Origin: CAZPQK01 sp964588695
GTDB lineage: Bacteria; Krumholzibacteriota; Krumholzibacteriia; WVZY01; JAKEHA01
DNA: 64,000 nt
Assembly (NCBI GenBank): GCA_964588695.1
Contig: CAZPQK010000006.1
Coordinates: 1-64,000, forward strand
Direction of reading: 5' to 3'
Shown here piece by piece: positions 51,593-60,228 of the stretch (position 1 is the stretch's first letter; every line of letters starts with the position of its first letter). The notes beneath the pieces were generated by a model. That model was not told where the DNA came from, did no database searches, and worked only from the letters and a program-made list of their open reading frames with translations. Both the position numbers and the translations under genes were made by a program.

Positions 51593-52492
51593 ATGAAGCA
51601 AGAGACCGAACGAGCCAACGAGCGCCTGGCCGAGACGCTAAAGAACATCCGTCGTATTGAGCTGCGAACCCGCCGGCTGGTTAACGACGTGTTCTCGGGC
51701 GAATACCACAGCGTGTTCAAGGGGCAGGGTATGGAGTTTGACGAGGTGCGCGAGTACCAGCCGGGCGACGAGATTCGTAGTATCGACTGGAACGTCACGG
51801 CGCGCACCGGCGAGCCACACATCAAGCGTTTCATGGAAGAACGTGAGCTCGTTGTGATGTTTCTTTTGGATGTCAGCGCATCGGGTCGTTTCGGTTCGGT
51901 GGAAAGAACCAAGCTAGATACCGCAGCCGAGATCTGCGCGTTACTGGCGTTTAGCGCGATCCAGAACAACGACAAGGTGGGCGCGGTCATGTTCACTGAC
52001 GAAGTTGAAGCGTACATACCACCGGAGAAAGGCAAGAAGCACGTTCTGCACGTTATCCGCGAGTTGTTGATGTTCGAGCCCAAAGGGCGTCGCACCAACG
52101 TATCCGAAGCGCTGACGTTCTTAATGCGAGTGTGGAAGCGACGCGCAATTGTCTTTGTGCTCAGTGACTTTATTGCCCCCGACTTTGTAACCGAGTTGGC
52201 GATGGCATCGCGCAAGTTTGATATTGTCGCGCTGCACATTCGCGACCCGCGAGAACTTGACGTTCCCGCCGGTGGCCTGGTGCGGGTATGGGACCAGGAG
52301 ACCGGGCAACAGGTCACGCTGGACACCAATCGTAAATCGGTGGCGCGATTCCGCGCGGCCATGGCGGAGCGAGACCAGCAGCTTGCGTCGAGTCTGCGGC
52401 GTGCCGGAGTCGACCTGGTGCCCATCGACACCGGTTCCGACTACATAAAACCGCTTACTCGCTTCTTTAAAGCTCGCGAGAAACGCCGGTAG
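51593..52492 (+). CDS. DUF58 domain protein
   Basis: A 299-residue soluble protein of the DUF58 family, which has a VWA-like fold. RRIELRTRRLVNDVFSGEYHSVFKGQGMEFDEVREYQPGDE and the sequel IRSIDWNVTART are the family hallmark. FLLDVSASGRFG resembles the metal-ion (DxSxS) motif of VWA domains, and VFVLSDF follows. It lies 3 bases after moxR and shares a base with the next gene (TAGTG). It is expected to work with MoxR in assembling or regulating an envelope complex. Confidence 0.93.
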   Translation: MKQETERANERLAETLKNIRRIELRTRRLVNDVFSGEYHSVFKGQGMEFDEVREYQPGDEIRSIDWNVTARTGEPHIKRFMEERELVVMFLLDVSASGRFGSVERTKLDTAAEICALLAFSAIQNNDKVGAVMFTDEVEAYIPPEKGKKHVLHVIRELLMFEPKGRRTNVSEALTFLMRVWKRRAIVFVLSDFIAPDFVTELAMASRKFDIVALHIRDPRELDVPAGGLVRVWDQETGQQVTLDTNRKSVARFRAAMAERDQQLASSLRRAGVDLVPIDTGSDYIKPLTRFFKAREKRR

Positions 52493-53427
52493 TGCGCAGG
52501 TTGCTGGGCATAACGCTGGTCGCCATGGTGTGGGCCGGTCTGTCCAACGCGCAATCACTGCGGGTTGCCACCGACGTAGACGCCGACTCGGTAACCGTGG
52601 GGGAAACCTTCACTGTGTCTTACACGCTAACCTACCCGGATTCGCTGTTTCCGATTCCGCTAGAAGTCGAAGACCCCGGTTCGTGCCGGGTATTATCCAT
52701 TCGTTCCGCGCCACCCGCGCGGGCCTCCGGGATGGAAACCAGAACCGTCGTGGTCAAGGCGATGACGTTAGACCTGGAGTCGGCGTTTTTTCCCGCGCCT
52801 GCGATTCGTTTTACCGGGCCGGCTGGCGACACACTGCGGACCCGGGGTAACGACATCGAAATACCGGTGCGTTTCATGGCTGCCGACACATCGCAGCCAC
52901 GCCCGCTTAAAGCGCAGTGGGAAGCGCCGCGAAAGATCTGGCCCTGGGTGGTTGCCGGCGCAGCCGTGCTCGCTTTGGCATTGCTTGCCGCTTACCTTTG
53001 GCGACGACGGCCCACACCGCCTCTGCCGGAAGTCACGGCCCCGGTCTTACCGGCCGACTATGTCGCGATGACCGAACTGACACGCATCGAAAAACTGGGG
53101 TTGCTGCAGACTGGAGAGTTCAAAACCTACTACTCGCTGGTAACTGCTGCGATTCGCAACTACCTGAGAGATCGCTACGGAATCGATGCGATCGACATGA
53201 CGACTCTGGAGTTGCTCGACGCCGTGCAGCGGCAGCGCCTGGAGATTCCGCACCTGACGACGTTGCTAAGTCGAGCCGATCTGGTCAAGTTTGCTAAACA
53301 TCCCGCAACCGAAGATAGCGGCAAAGCGCTAATGCACGATGCGCGATCGCTAATCGCCGCCACCGCCCCTAAGGTCGTTCCTGCAGAGGAATCGCCAGCA
53401 GCCGGGTCGGAGGAATCCGATGTTTAG
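52492..53427 (+). CDS. exported single-helix membrane protein of the Bat operon (BatD/DUF4381-like)
   Basis: A 311-residue protein. A signal peptide (to about residue 20, LSNAQS) precedes a beta-rich periplasmic domain (VATDVDADSVTVGETFTVSYTL, resembling a BatD N-terminal Ig-like repeat). A membrane helix lies at about 147-168 (VVAGAAVLALALLAAYLWRRR), followed by a cytoplasmic helical domain (RIEKLGLLQTGEFKTYYSLV, IRNYLRDRYGIDA). The start is GTG, sharing one base with the DUF58 stop. Such a gene between DUF58 and BatA is common in Bat-like operons, but its function is unknown. Confidence 0.75.
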   Translation: MRRLLGITLVAMVWAGLSNAQSLRVATDVDADSVTVGETFTVSYTLTYPDSLFPIPLEVEDPGSCRVLSIRSAPPARASGMETRTVVVKAMTLDLESAFFPAPAIRFTGPAGDTLRTRGNDIEIPVRFMAADTSQPRPLKAQWEAPRKIWPWVVAGAAVLALALLAAYLWRRRPTPPLPEVTAPVLPADYVAMTELTRIEKLGLLQTGEFKTYYSLVTAAIRNYLRDRYGIDAIDMTTLELLDAVQRQRLEIPHLTTLLSRADLVKFAKHPATEDSGKALMHDARSLIAATAPKVVPAEESPAAGSEESDV

Positions 53428-54403
53428 GTTCGCTTACCCTCACGCGACGTGGCTGTTAACGCTGGTGCCGCTGCTGGTCTATCTGTGGTGGCGCAGACGC
53501 GAACGATCGGTCGCGTTTTCGTCATTGCAGTTGCTTTTGGATTCGGGGTTGCGCGCCCCCGCTTGGAAACGGTTCGGAACCACCGCGTTGCGTGTGGTGG
53601 TGCTGAGTCTGGTTATTCTCGCCGTGGCCAGGCCGCAAACAGGGCGATCGGAATACGTTACCGAAACCGAAGGAGTCGACATTGTTCTGGTGTTGGACTC
53701 GAGCGGTAGTATGCAGGCGCAAGACTTTAAGCCCAAGGACCGGTTGACCGCGGCGAAAGACGTGGTGCAAGACTTCGTCGGTAAACGCATCCAGGACCGA
53801 ATCGGTCTGGTTGTGTTTGCTGGCCAGGCGATTACCCAATGTCCGCTGACGCTGGACTATGAGGTACTAACGCAGCAGATTGGTGAAGTTGAAATTGGCA
53901 TGTTGGAAGACGGCACAGCGATTGGAGTCGCGTTGGCGACGGCGGTGAACCGGTTAAAGAAAAGCCAGGCCAAGAGTCGTGTGGTGGTTTTGCTAACCGA
54001 TGGCCAGAACAACGCCGGAAGCGTCGACCCGACCACAGCTGCAAAGGTTGCTGCTTCGTTAGGAGTTCGCGTGTACACCATCGGTGTGGGAACCCGCGGG
54101 CGTGCCCCCATGCCTGTCAACGACCCTATATTTGGAAAGCGAATCATAAACGTTCCGGTCGACCTGGACGAAGACACATTGGTGAAGATTGCGGAGATTA
54201 CCGAGGGTCAGTACTTTCGTGCAACCGACGCCGAGGAATTGGAAAAAATCTACGAACGAATCGACGCATTGGAAAAGTCGAAAGTGGAGTCGCGCGCGTT
54301 TACCACTTACACCGATCGATTCCCCTGGTTCCTATTGCCGGCCTTAGGCGTTTTTCTGTTAGAGGTAGCCCTCAGCCAAACGATTTTGCGGGAGGTGCCG
54401 TAG
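53420..54403 (+). CDS. batA: BatA-like VWA membrane protein
   Basis: A 327-residue protein. Two N-terminal helices (about 9-24 and 53-72) follow a short FAYPHATWLL start. A VWA domain (residues about 90-285) has the MIDAS motif DSSGSMQAQD, later TAIGVAL and VLLTDGQNNAG, and a final helix is at 300-322. This membrane-VWA-membrane layout is BatA. The ATG overlaps the preceding gene by 8 bases, with GGAGG just upstream. VWA domains bind partners via a metal ion; Bat proteins were linked to aerotolerance in Bacteroides. Confidence 0.9.
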   Translation: MFRFAYPHATWLLTLVPLLVYLWWRRRERSVAFSSLQLLLDSGLRAPAWKRFGTTALRVVVLSLVILAVARPQTGRSEYVTETEGVDIVLVLDSSGSMQAQDFKPKDRLTAAKDVVQDFVGKRIQDRIGLVVFAGQAITQCPLTLDYEVLTQQIGEVEIGMLEDGTAIGVALATAVNRLKKSQAKSRVVVLLTDGQNNAGSVDPTTAAKVAASLGVRVYTIGVGTRGRAPMPVNDPIFGKRIINVPVDLDEDTLVKIAEITEGQYFRATDAEELEKIYERIDALEKSKVESRAFTTYTDRFPWFLLPALGVFLLEVALSQTILREVP

Positions 54404-56277
54404 TGGACTTCGCCCGCCCCGACTGGCTTTGGAGTCTGACCGCCGTTCCCGTGCTGGGTTTGCTTTTAATCGTGGATGCGCGGCGACGGAACGCGCAGGT
54501 TAGCCAGCTTCTAGGTGATCGTCTTGCTCCCGCGCTGGCGCCGTTTCGTAGTTGGCGCAAAATGTTGCTTAAGGGATTTTTAAAGTGTACGGCGCTGGGC
54601 CTAATGATTGTCGCCGCCGCCGGGCCTCGGTTTGGCACACAGTTGGAAAAGGTTCAACGCGAAGGTGTTGACGTCGTCGTTGCGCTGGACACCTCGCTAA
54701 GCATGCTCGCCGAAGACATGCTGCCCAACCGCTTGGAACGCGCCAAGCGTTCAATTGTGGACTTGATTGCCGGACTGCAGGGCGACCGGATTGGCCTGGT
54801 TGTGTTTGCAGGCGACGCGTACACGCTATGCCCACTGACGGTTGACTACGACGCGGCGCTGATGTTTACCCAGACTGTTGACGTCGACATGGTGTCAACG
54901 CCCGGTACCCGAATCGACAAGGCACTCGAGACCGCCCTGGAAATGTTTGACACTACCCGTCGACAGGATCGCGCGGTCATTCTGGTAACCGACGGCGAAA
55001 ACCATGAAGGCGAGCCGATGGACCAGGCGCGACTGGCTGCAGAGGCGGGCGTGAGGGTGTTCACCATCGGCATCGGCAATCCCGCCGGTGAATTGATCCC
55101 CGAGCGCGGAACCGACGGCCGCGTCGCCGGGTACAAGAAAGATCGGCGTGGCGAAACCGTACTAACCCAGCTGGATGAAAAAACGCTGCAAGACGTGGCG
55201 GCAGCGAGCGGAGGAAAGTACTTGCCAGCGACGCGAGATGGATTGGAATTGAAAGTTCTCTATAGCGAGATCTCGGGAATGGATAAACGACTTATCGAAG
55301 GTGAGTTCCGCGAGACCAAAAAGGAACGGTTTTGGATGTTTCTTTTGGGTGCGATGTTTGCGCTGTTCATAGATGGCTGGCTTACGACACGGGCCTTGAA
55401 TCGTACGCGTTCGCAACGATTGCTGCACACCGGCGCCGTACTCGCGCTGATGTTGGTCGTTCCCGGCGTTGTCAGCGCCAAGTCGGTTAAGCGTGGAAAG
55501 GTTGTGGAAGGCAATCGCTACTTCGCTAGTCAACAGTACCGCGAGGCCCTTAACGAGTACCGTAACGCAGTCAGCGACACCAGCGCAATGGCGAAAGACA
55601 TTGCCGGTGTTTTCTACAACCAGGCCAACACGCTATACCAATTGAACCAGCTGGACCAGGCGCTCGAATTGTACAAGCGCAGCTATTCATCGGACAGCGC
55701 GTTAACCGCTGACATGTTGTACAACCGGGGGAACGCGCTTCGTGACGCCGGTCAGTTGTCGGCGGCCGTTGAGTCGTATGTGGGAGCGCTGCAATACGCA
55801 CCCGATGATGCCGATACGCGTCACAATCTTGAGATGGTGCTCAAGCAATTGCAACAACAACAGCAACAAGAGCAGCAGCAACAGGATCAACAACAACAGC
55901 GAGACCAACAGCAGCAGGATCAACAGCAACAACAGCAGAATGATCAACAACAAACTCCGCCGGATTCGACGCAACAACAGCAACAGCAGAACGACCAGCA
56001 ACAAAATCAAGAAGGGCAACAGCAGCAACAGGAGGACGATCAGGGAGAGCAGATCGAACAACCGGAACAAACGCTGCCGGACAGCTCTGCGGTGCAGCCA
56101 CAGGCCGACACCACGCAGGTGCCGCAACCACAGCTAACGCCAGCCGAAATGAATCAGTTGTCGCGCGAAGACGCATTGCGCATTCTGCAAGCGTTGGAAG
56201 AGCGCGAGCGCAAGCTGCAGGAAGAAAAGCGGCGGGCGGCGTTTCGGCGCAAGGCGCGGAAAGGCAAGGACTGGTGA
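54403..56277 (+). CDS. BatB-BatC fusion: VWA domain plus TPR and Gln-rich tail
   Basis: A 624-residue protein. Residues 1-335 are BatB-like: two helices, the VWA with DTSLSMLAED and VTDGENHEG, and a C-terminal helix. A further helix near 345-365 leads to BatC-like TPRs (QYREALNEYRNA, NQANTLYQLNQLDQALELYK, YNRGNALRDAGQLSAAVESY). Then a low-complexity region of about 75 residues, mostly Gln with Asp/Glu, runs to about 557, and a charged helix (EERERKLQEEKRRAAF) ends the protein. BatB and BatC are usually separate genes. The GTG start shares one base with the batA stop (TAGTG). Confidence 0.88.
   Translation: MDFARPDWLWSLTAVPVLGLLLIVDARRRNAQVSQLLGDRLAPALAPFRSWRKMLLKGFLKCTALGLMIVAAAGPRFGTQLEKVQREGVDVVVALDTSLSMLAEDMLPNRLERAKRSIVDLIAGLQGDRIGLVVFAGDAYTLCPLTVDYDAALMFTQTVDVDMVSTPGTRIDKALETALEMFDTTRRQDRAVILVTDGENHEGEPMDQARLAAEAGVRVFTIGIGNPAGELIPERGTDGRVAGYKKDRRGETVLTQLDEKTLQDVAAASGGKYLPATRDGLELKVLYSEISGMDKRLIEGEFRETKKERFWMFLLGAMFALFIDGWLTTRALNRTRSQRLLHTGAVLALMLVVPGVVSAKSVKRGKVVEGNRYFASQQYREALNEYRNAVSDTSAMAKDIAGVFYNQANTLYQLNQLDQALELYKRSYSSDSALTADMLYNRGNALRDAGQLSAAVESYVGALQYAPDDADTRHNLEMVLKQLQQQQQQEQQQQDQQQQRDQQQQDQQQQQQNDQQQTPPDSTQQQQQQNDQQQNQEGQQQQQEDDQGEQIEQPEQTLPDSSAVQPQADTTQVPQPQLTPAEMNQLSREDALRILQALEERERKLQEEKRRAAFRRKARKGKDW
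55845..56075 (+). repeat. CAA/CAG low-complexity tract (poly-Gln coding)
   Basis: About 230 bases made largely of CAA and CAG codons broken by GAT, GAA and AAC. They encode runs of four to six Gln inside the BatBC protein. CAA and CAG are mixed, so it is not a pure microsatellite, but slippage-driven length change is possible. The opposite strand reads as poly-Leu, which creates a spurious open frame. Confidence 0.9.
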
Positions 56278-58091
56278 TGCGGCTGTTAACAACAATATTG
56301 ATGCTCGCGCTTCTGGTGTCGCCATCATGGGCGGAGGACATTCAACTTATCGCCGATGTGAACCCGCCGGTTGTGCCGGTGGGAAGCGATGCCGTCCTGA
56401 CTATTACCGTTAAGGGCAAGTTCCGTCGCAACGCCAGCCCGGAGCTACCTTCGTTAGAGGCGTTCGACATCTACGAATCCGGGACATCGCAAAGTATCCA
56501 GATGTTCAACGGAGCAATGACGTCGTCGCTGACGTTTACTTATCGTATGACCGCGCGCAAGGAAGGTAAGTACGACATTGCACCGATTACGATTAAACTT
56601 GGTAACGATGTCTACACTGCCAATGCGGTGTCGGTGGAGGTGACCCCGGCGCAAAGCGGCGTCAGTGGTCCCGGGACCCGGGCAGTTCCGCCCAGTGCGA
56701 TGCGTAGCGGCGCAGCCAAGGATCAAAGTATCTTCATCAATGCGGTGGTCGACCGCGACACGGTGTACGTCAATCAGCAAGTGACATGGACTCTCGGCTA
56801 CTACACCGACGGACGTTTAAACTTGTTGCGCAGCCCCAACTACACGCCGCCGGAGGTTGAGGGTTTTTGGCTGGAGGAACTACCGCCGCAGAATCAGTAT
56901 TACACCACCATCAAGGGCAGGCGTTACCTGGTCAATGAGATCAAGAAGGGGTTGTTTCCGACGGCTCCCGGCATCTATACCATCGGTGAGGCCACCGTGG
57001 AGGTGTTTATCGATGACTTCGAAAGTCGAGACGTCCATGACATCTTTAATCGTCCTTTCGGCCGTCGCGGTGGCCGGTCGCAGGCGCTGCTGACCGATTC
57101 GATTACTGTGGTAGTACTCCCGCTTCCCGAGGCTGGTAAGCCGATCGGGTTTACCGGGGCAGTTGCAACCGATCTTAAGCTTTCGCTCGCCGCCGACAAA
57201 CAGAGTGTCGCCGTCGGCGAACCCATTAATATCAAATTAGAGATTAACGGCCGCGGAAATATTCAAACCGTCATACCGCCGGACCTCGGCGAACTCGACG
57301 CGTTTAAGGTTTACGATTCCAAGTCAGAAACCAACGCGTTTAAGAAGAACTATGTAGTTTCGGGACGGAAGACGTACGAGTATGTGGTTGTGCCGCGTGA
57401 CGCTGGCGAGCACAGTATTGGGCCGCTAACCTTGCATTACTTTGACCCCGAAAGTGGCGCCTATACGACAGCGCAGACGCTCGCGGTCCCGGTCACGGTT
57501 ACGCCGGGAAGCGACGAGGACGGAAGGCGCGTGGTTTATGCTGGTACCGGTGACAACGTTGATGTAATCAACCGCGACATTGCGTTTATCCGCCCGGTCC
57601 CCGCGGTGGCAACCGTTGCGCAGAGCAGTTGGTTTAGCAATCCACTGGTGGTGGGCCTGCATGCGTTGCCGCTCTTGGCGTTGATGGTTTCTGCCGTTGC
57701 GGAACGTCGTCGTCGTCGCCTTCGCGACGATAAAACCTGGGCGCGTGCGAGTCGGGCCCGACGCGTGGCCGATCGGGCGTTGGACGTAGCGGCCAAACGA
57801 CTGGGTGCGGGAGACGTTTCGGCAGCGGTTTCCGGGGCGGGATCGGCCCTTACCACGTATTTTGCCGACAAGATGGACGCTGCACCTGCCGGGCTCACCA
57901 GCGATGAGATTTGCGAGTTCCTTGAACGATGCAACGTCGGTGATGAGAGCGTCAATTCAGCGCGCGAGTTGCTTGCGCGCGCCGACGCTTTGCGCTTTGG
58001 TGCCACGGGACTCGATCGTGACGCGGCAACATTGTTAGTTAGCCACATCCGCACGGCTATTGCGTCGATTGATGCTGAGGTGCGGTCGTGA
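56277..58091 (+). CDS. batD: BatD-like exported protein (oxygen-tolerance family)
   Basis: A 604-residue protein. The signal peptide ends near SPSWAED. Large beta-rich domains follow, including ASPELPSLEAFDIYESGTS and VDRDTVYVNQQVTWTLGYYT, typical of BatD. One membrane helix is near 459-477 (PLVVGLHALPLLALMVSAVA), then a basic cytoplasmic segment and a helical end. I use the ATG at 56277, which shares one base with the upstream TGA; the GTG 3 bases before it is equally possible. The stop overlaps batE as GTGA. It probably organises the periplasmic side of the Bat complex. Confidence 0.85.
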   Translation: MRLLTTILMLALLVSPSWAEDIQLIADVNPPVVPVGSDAVLTITVKGKFRRNASPELPSLEAFDIYESGTSQSIQMFNGAMTSSLTFTYRMTARKEGKYDIAPITIKLGNDVYTANAVSVEVTPAQSGVSGPGTRAVPPSAMRSGAAKDQSIFINAVVDRDTVYVNQQVTWTLGYYTDGRLNLLRSPNYTPPEVEGFWLEELPPQNQYYTTIKGRRYLVNEIKKGLFPTAPGIYTIGEATVEVFIDDFESRDVHDIFNRPFGRRGGRSQALLTDSITVVVLPLPEAGKPIGFTGAVATDLKLSLAADKQSVAVGEPINIKLEINGRGNIQTVIPPDLGELDAFKVYDSKSETNAFKKNYVVSGRKTYEYVVVPRDAGEHSIGPLTLHYFDPESGAYTTAQTLAVPVTVTPGSDEDGRRVVYAGTGDNVDVINRDIAFIRPVPAVATVAQSSWFSNPLVVGLHALPLLALMVSAVAERRRRRLRDDKTWARASRARRVADRALDVAAKRLGAGDVSAAVSGAGSALTTYFADKMDAAPAGLTSDEICEFLERCNVGDESVNSARELLARADALRFGATGLDRDAATLLVSHIRTAIASIDAEVRS

Positions 58092-58915
58092 CCAGGTTGC
58101 TTTTGACGACGGTAGTGTTTGGCGCGATGATTTTCGCGACCGGGGTGTCGGCCGACGAAGGCGTTCGCGGCCTGCTGGAGCGCGCGGGCGCTCAGTACGA
58201 GTCTGGCGACTACGCCGGCGCGGTTGAGAACTACCGATTGGCGACTGCCCAGGGCGCCAACCACCCCGACGCCTGGTACAACTTGGGAAACGCCTACTAC
58301 AAAGCGGGCTACTTGGGATTCGCGGTGCTTTCCTACGAGCGCGCGCTGCGAGTGGATCCGCGGCATGCCGACGCCAAAGCCAATCTGGAGTTCGTAACCG
58401 GTCTGCTACCGGACCAACAGTTTGTGGCTCGTCCCGGGTGGATGATGCGGCTGCTAGGATGGTACGGGCGAAACCTCAGCCTGGGGGAAGCGTCGCGGCT
58501 TACCTCTCTGTTTTACGTGCTCATGATAATGGTGCTGGTCGCGTTCATCTTTCGCGAAACCGATGCGATCAAACGGTGGTACCGGCTGGCTTCGTACGTT
58601 TCTCCGGCACGTTTACTGGGACTAAATATGGCTCAGGATTTCCTATTGGCGGCGGCAGTCGCCGCAATCTGCGTATTGGGGTCGGGTGTCGCAGTGGCCC
58701 ACAAACACTCGGAATTATCGGCACGAAACGCAGCAGTTGTCGTTGTTGAAGAGGTGCCGGTTTTCAGCGGCCCGTCCGCGGACGCGAACGTTCAGTTTAG
58801 AATACACGAAGGGACGAGAGTCACCATTCGCGACGCCCGTCCCAACTTTGTGCAAATAGAATTGCCGGGAGACCTGGTTGGTTGGGTGGCCAGCAACTCC
58901 GCAGAGCGTATCTAG
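58088..58915 (+). CDS. batE: BatE-like TPR/SH3 membrane protein
   Basis: A 275-residue last gene of the Bat operon. A signal peptide (TGVSADE) is followed by TPRs (YESGDYAGAVENYRLA, WYNLGNAYYKAGYLGFAVLSYERAL), membrane helices at about 137-156 and 177-205, and a C-terminal bacterial SH3-like domain (EVPVFSGPSADANVQFRIHEGT, GWVAS). This TPR-membrane-SH3 layout matches BatE. The GTG start overlaps batD. The TAG stop is part of a CTAG that is also the stop of the FHA gene on the other strand. Confidence 0.85.
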   Translation: MTRLLLTTVVFGAMIFATGVSADEGVRGLLERAGAQYESGDYAGAVENYRLATAQGANHPDAWYNLGNAYYKAGYLGFAVLSYERALRVDPRHADAKANLEFVTGLLPDQQFVARPGWMMRLLGWYGRNLSLGEASRLTSLFYVLMIMVLVAFIFRETDAIKRWYRLASYVSPARLLGLNMAQDFLLAAAVAAICVLGSGVAVAHKHSELSARNAAVVVVEEVPVFSGPSADANVQFRIHEGTRVTIRDARPNFVQIELPGDLVGWVASNSAERI

Positions 58916-60024
58916 CCGATCTTAATCTCCAGTTCGGTCGATCCAACCTTCACCACATCGCCATCGTTGATTGCGCTCAGTTGAGTGCGCTCGCCGTTTA
59001 GCCACGTACCGGTGGAACTGGCCAGGTCTTCCAGAACATGGCGCCCGCCACTGTACGAAATACGAGCGTGATAACGCGCGACTTCAGGGTCTTTGATTTC
59101 GATGTTGTTGTCGTGTTCGCGTCCAATGCTCATTGTCATTGGCAATAGTGGAACGCGCTTCTCCAGGCCGTTCGAGCGGACGGTTACGAAGGACGCAGGA
59201 ACGCCGCCAGAAGCGGACTCTCCGCGAGTGTCGGGATCGGCTAAAGCGGCCAGAGGATCTTCGGTCTGAGCCTTTTCCTGCAAGTCGACCGTGTCGGCCC
59301 ACCCCTTTAGGTCTTCAAATGCATTGGGCAGGTCGGACGCGGTTGCCACGGGTTGGGGCGTGGCTTCCGACTGCGGCGCAGATGACTGCGGCGCGGGTGC
59401 ATGTGGTTGCGGAGCATGCGGCTGCGATGTATGTGATTGCGGTGCGTGGGGCTCCACTGTCGGCGGAGTGGAATACACATCCGTCCGCGGTGCCGGGTCT
59501 GGGGTGGCGACTGGGTTCGGTGTTTCTGCCGGATCATCCGCGCGCCGTCCGCCAGCGGCAGGGTCGCGGTCGTTCTGGCGGCGATCCAGGTCACAACGCT
59601 GCAAGAGTTCGTTGACCTCGGCCTGCTCGGCGCGGGCGCTGTCGATTTCGGGGCGAAGCTCGCTCAAGCGTTGGTCATACTCGTCGCGACTGAACTCGCC
59701 CACCGTGCAGCGAAACTCCACTTCGTTGGCCCGGTCTTCCAGGCCTCGAAGCGTTTCCTCCACGCGCTTCAGTTCGTCCTGTAGTTGGCCGCGACACTCG
59801 GCGACGCGCGCGGCGAGGGGTTCACGCTGATTGCGTAACCGCTCCTGCTCGTCGTGATACTCGCTGGTCACCTTGTCGAAGATGTGGTCGCTAACGTTAG
59901 TGCGGTGTTCTTCGGCTTTGCGAATACGTGCAGCGACTTCGTCAATTTCGCGAGTGATTTCCCAATATGCCTCTAGGGCTTCTCCGAGTTTCTGCCGAAA
60001 TTCAGATGGTTGACCGCTTTGCAT
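58912..60024 (-). CDS. coiled-coil and FHA-domain protein
   Basis: A 370-residue cytoplasmic protein. Residues about 10-150 are strongly charged coiled coil (REIDEVAARIRKAEEHR, RVEETLRGLEDRANEVEF). A Pro/Ala/His/Gln-rich linker (about 165-235, with repeated HAPQ-like units) follows. The C-terminal FHA domain (about 285-368) has MSIGREHDNNIEI, VARYHARIS and NGERTQL: the Arg, Ser/Arg and Asn that read phosphothreonine. The ATG at 60024 has GGAGG 5 bases upstream; earlier frame is non-coding. The PP2C phosphatase and Ser/Thr kinase nearby suggest it reads phosphorylation by that kinase. Confidence 0.88.
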   Translation of the reverse strand: MQSGQPSEFRQKLGEALEAYWEITREIDEVAARIRKAEEHRTNVSDHIFDKVTSEYHDEQERLRNQREPLAARVAECRGQLQDELKRVEETLRGLEDRANEVEFRCTVGEFSRDEYDQRLSELRPEIDSARAEQAEVNELLQRCDLDRRQNDRDPAAGGRRADDPAETPNPVATPDPAPRTDVYSTPPTVEPHAPQSHTSQPHAPQPHAPAPQSSAPQSEATPQPVATASDLPNAFEDLKGWADTVDLQEKAQTEDPLAALADPDTRGESASGGVPASFVTVRSNGLEKRVPLLPMTMSIGREHDNNIEIKDPEVARYHARISYSGGRHVLEDLASSTGTWLNGERTQLSAINDGDVVKVGSTELEIKIG

Positions 60025-60228
60025 CACTGCCTCCGTTGGCGACAAATAGCTATAGAATAACAAGTTACAAGAAAAGGGAGTGTGCCACGGCGTTTCTTGC
60101 GGACGCCTCCCACTTGGCTCGGAAACTGCAGGATGCGGGTTCTGTGCCACTTGGCGAATAGCCCCCGATTTGGCGTCGTTGACTCTGCTAGGGGCATCAG
60201 GTACGGTTAGTGACCAATGGAACGAACG

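Noticed and set aside
55845..56075. short regular repeats resembling a CRISPR-like array
   Set aside because: The repeats are in-frame CAA/CAG codons without unique spacers and lie inside a coding gene; no cas genes are present.
55702..56127. minus-strand frame with long poly-Leu runs
   Set aside because: It is only the complement of the CAA/CAG tract of the BatBC gene.
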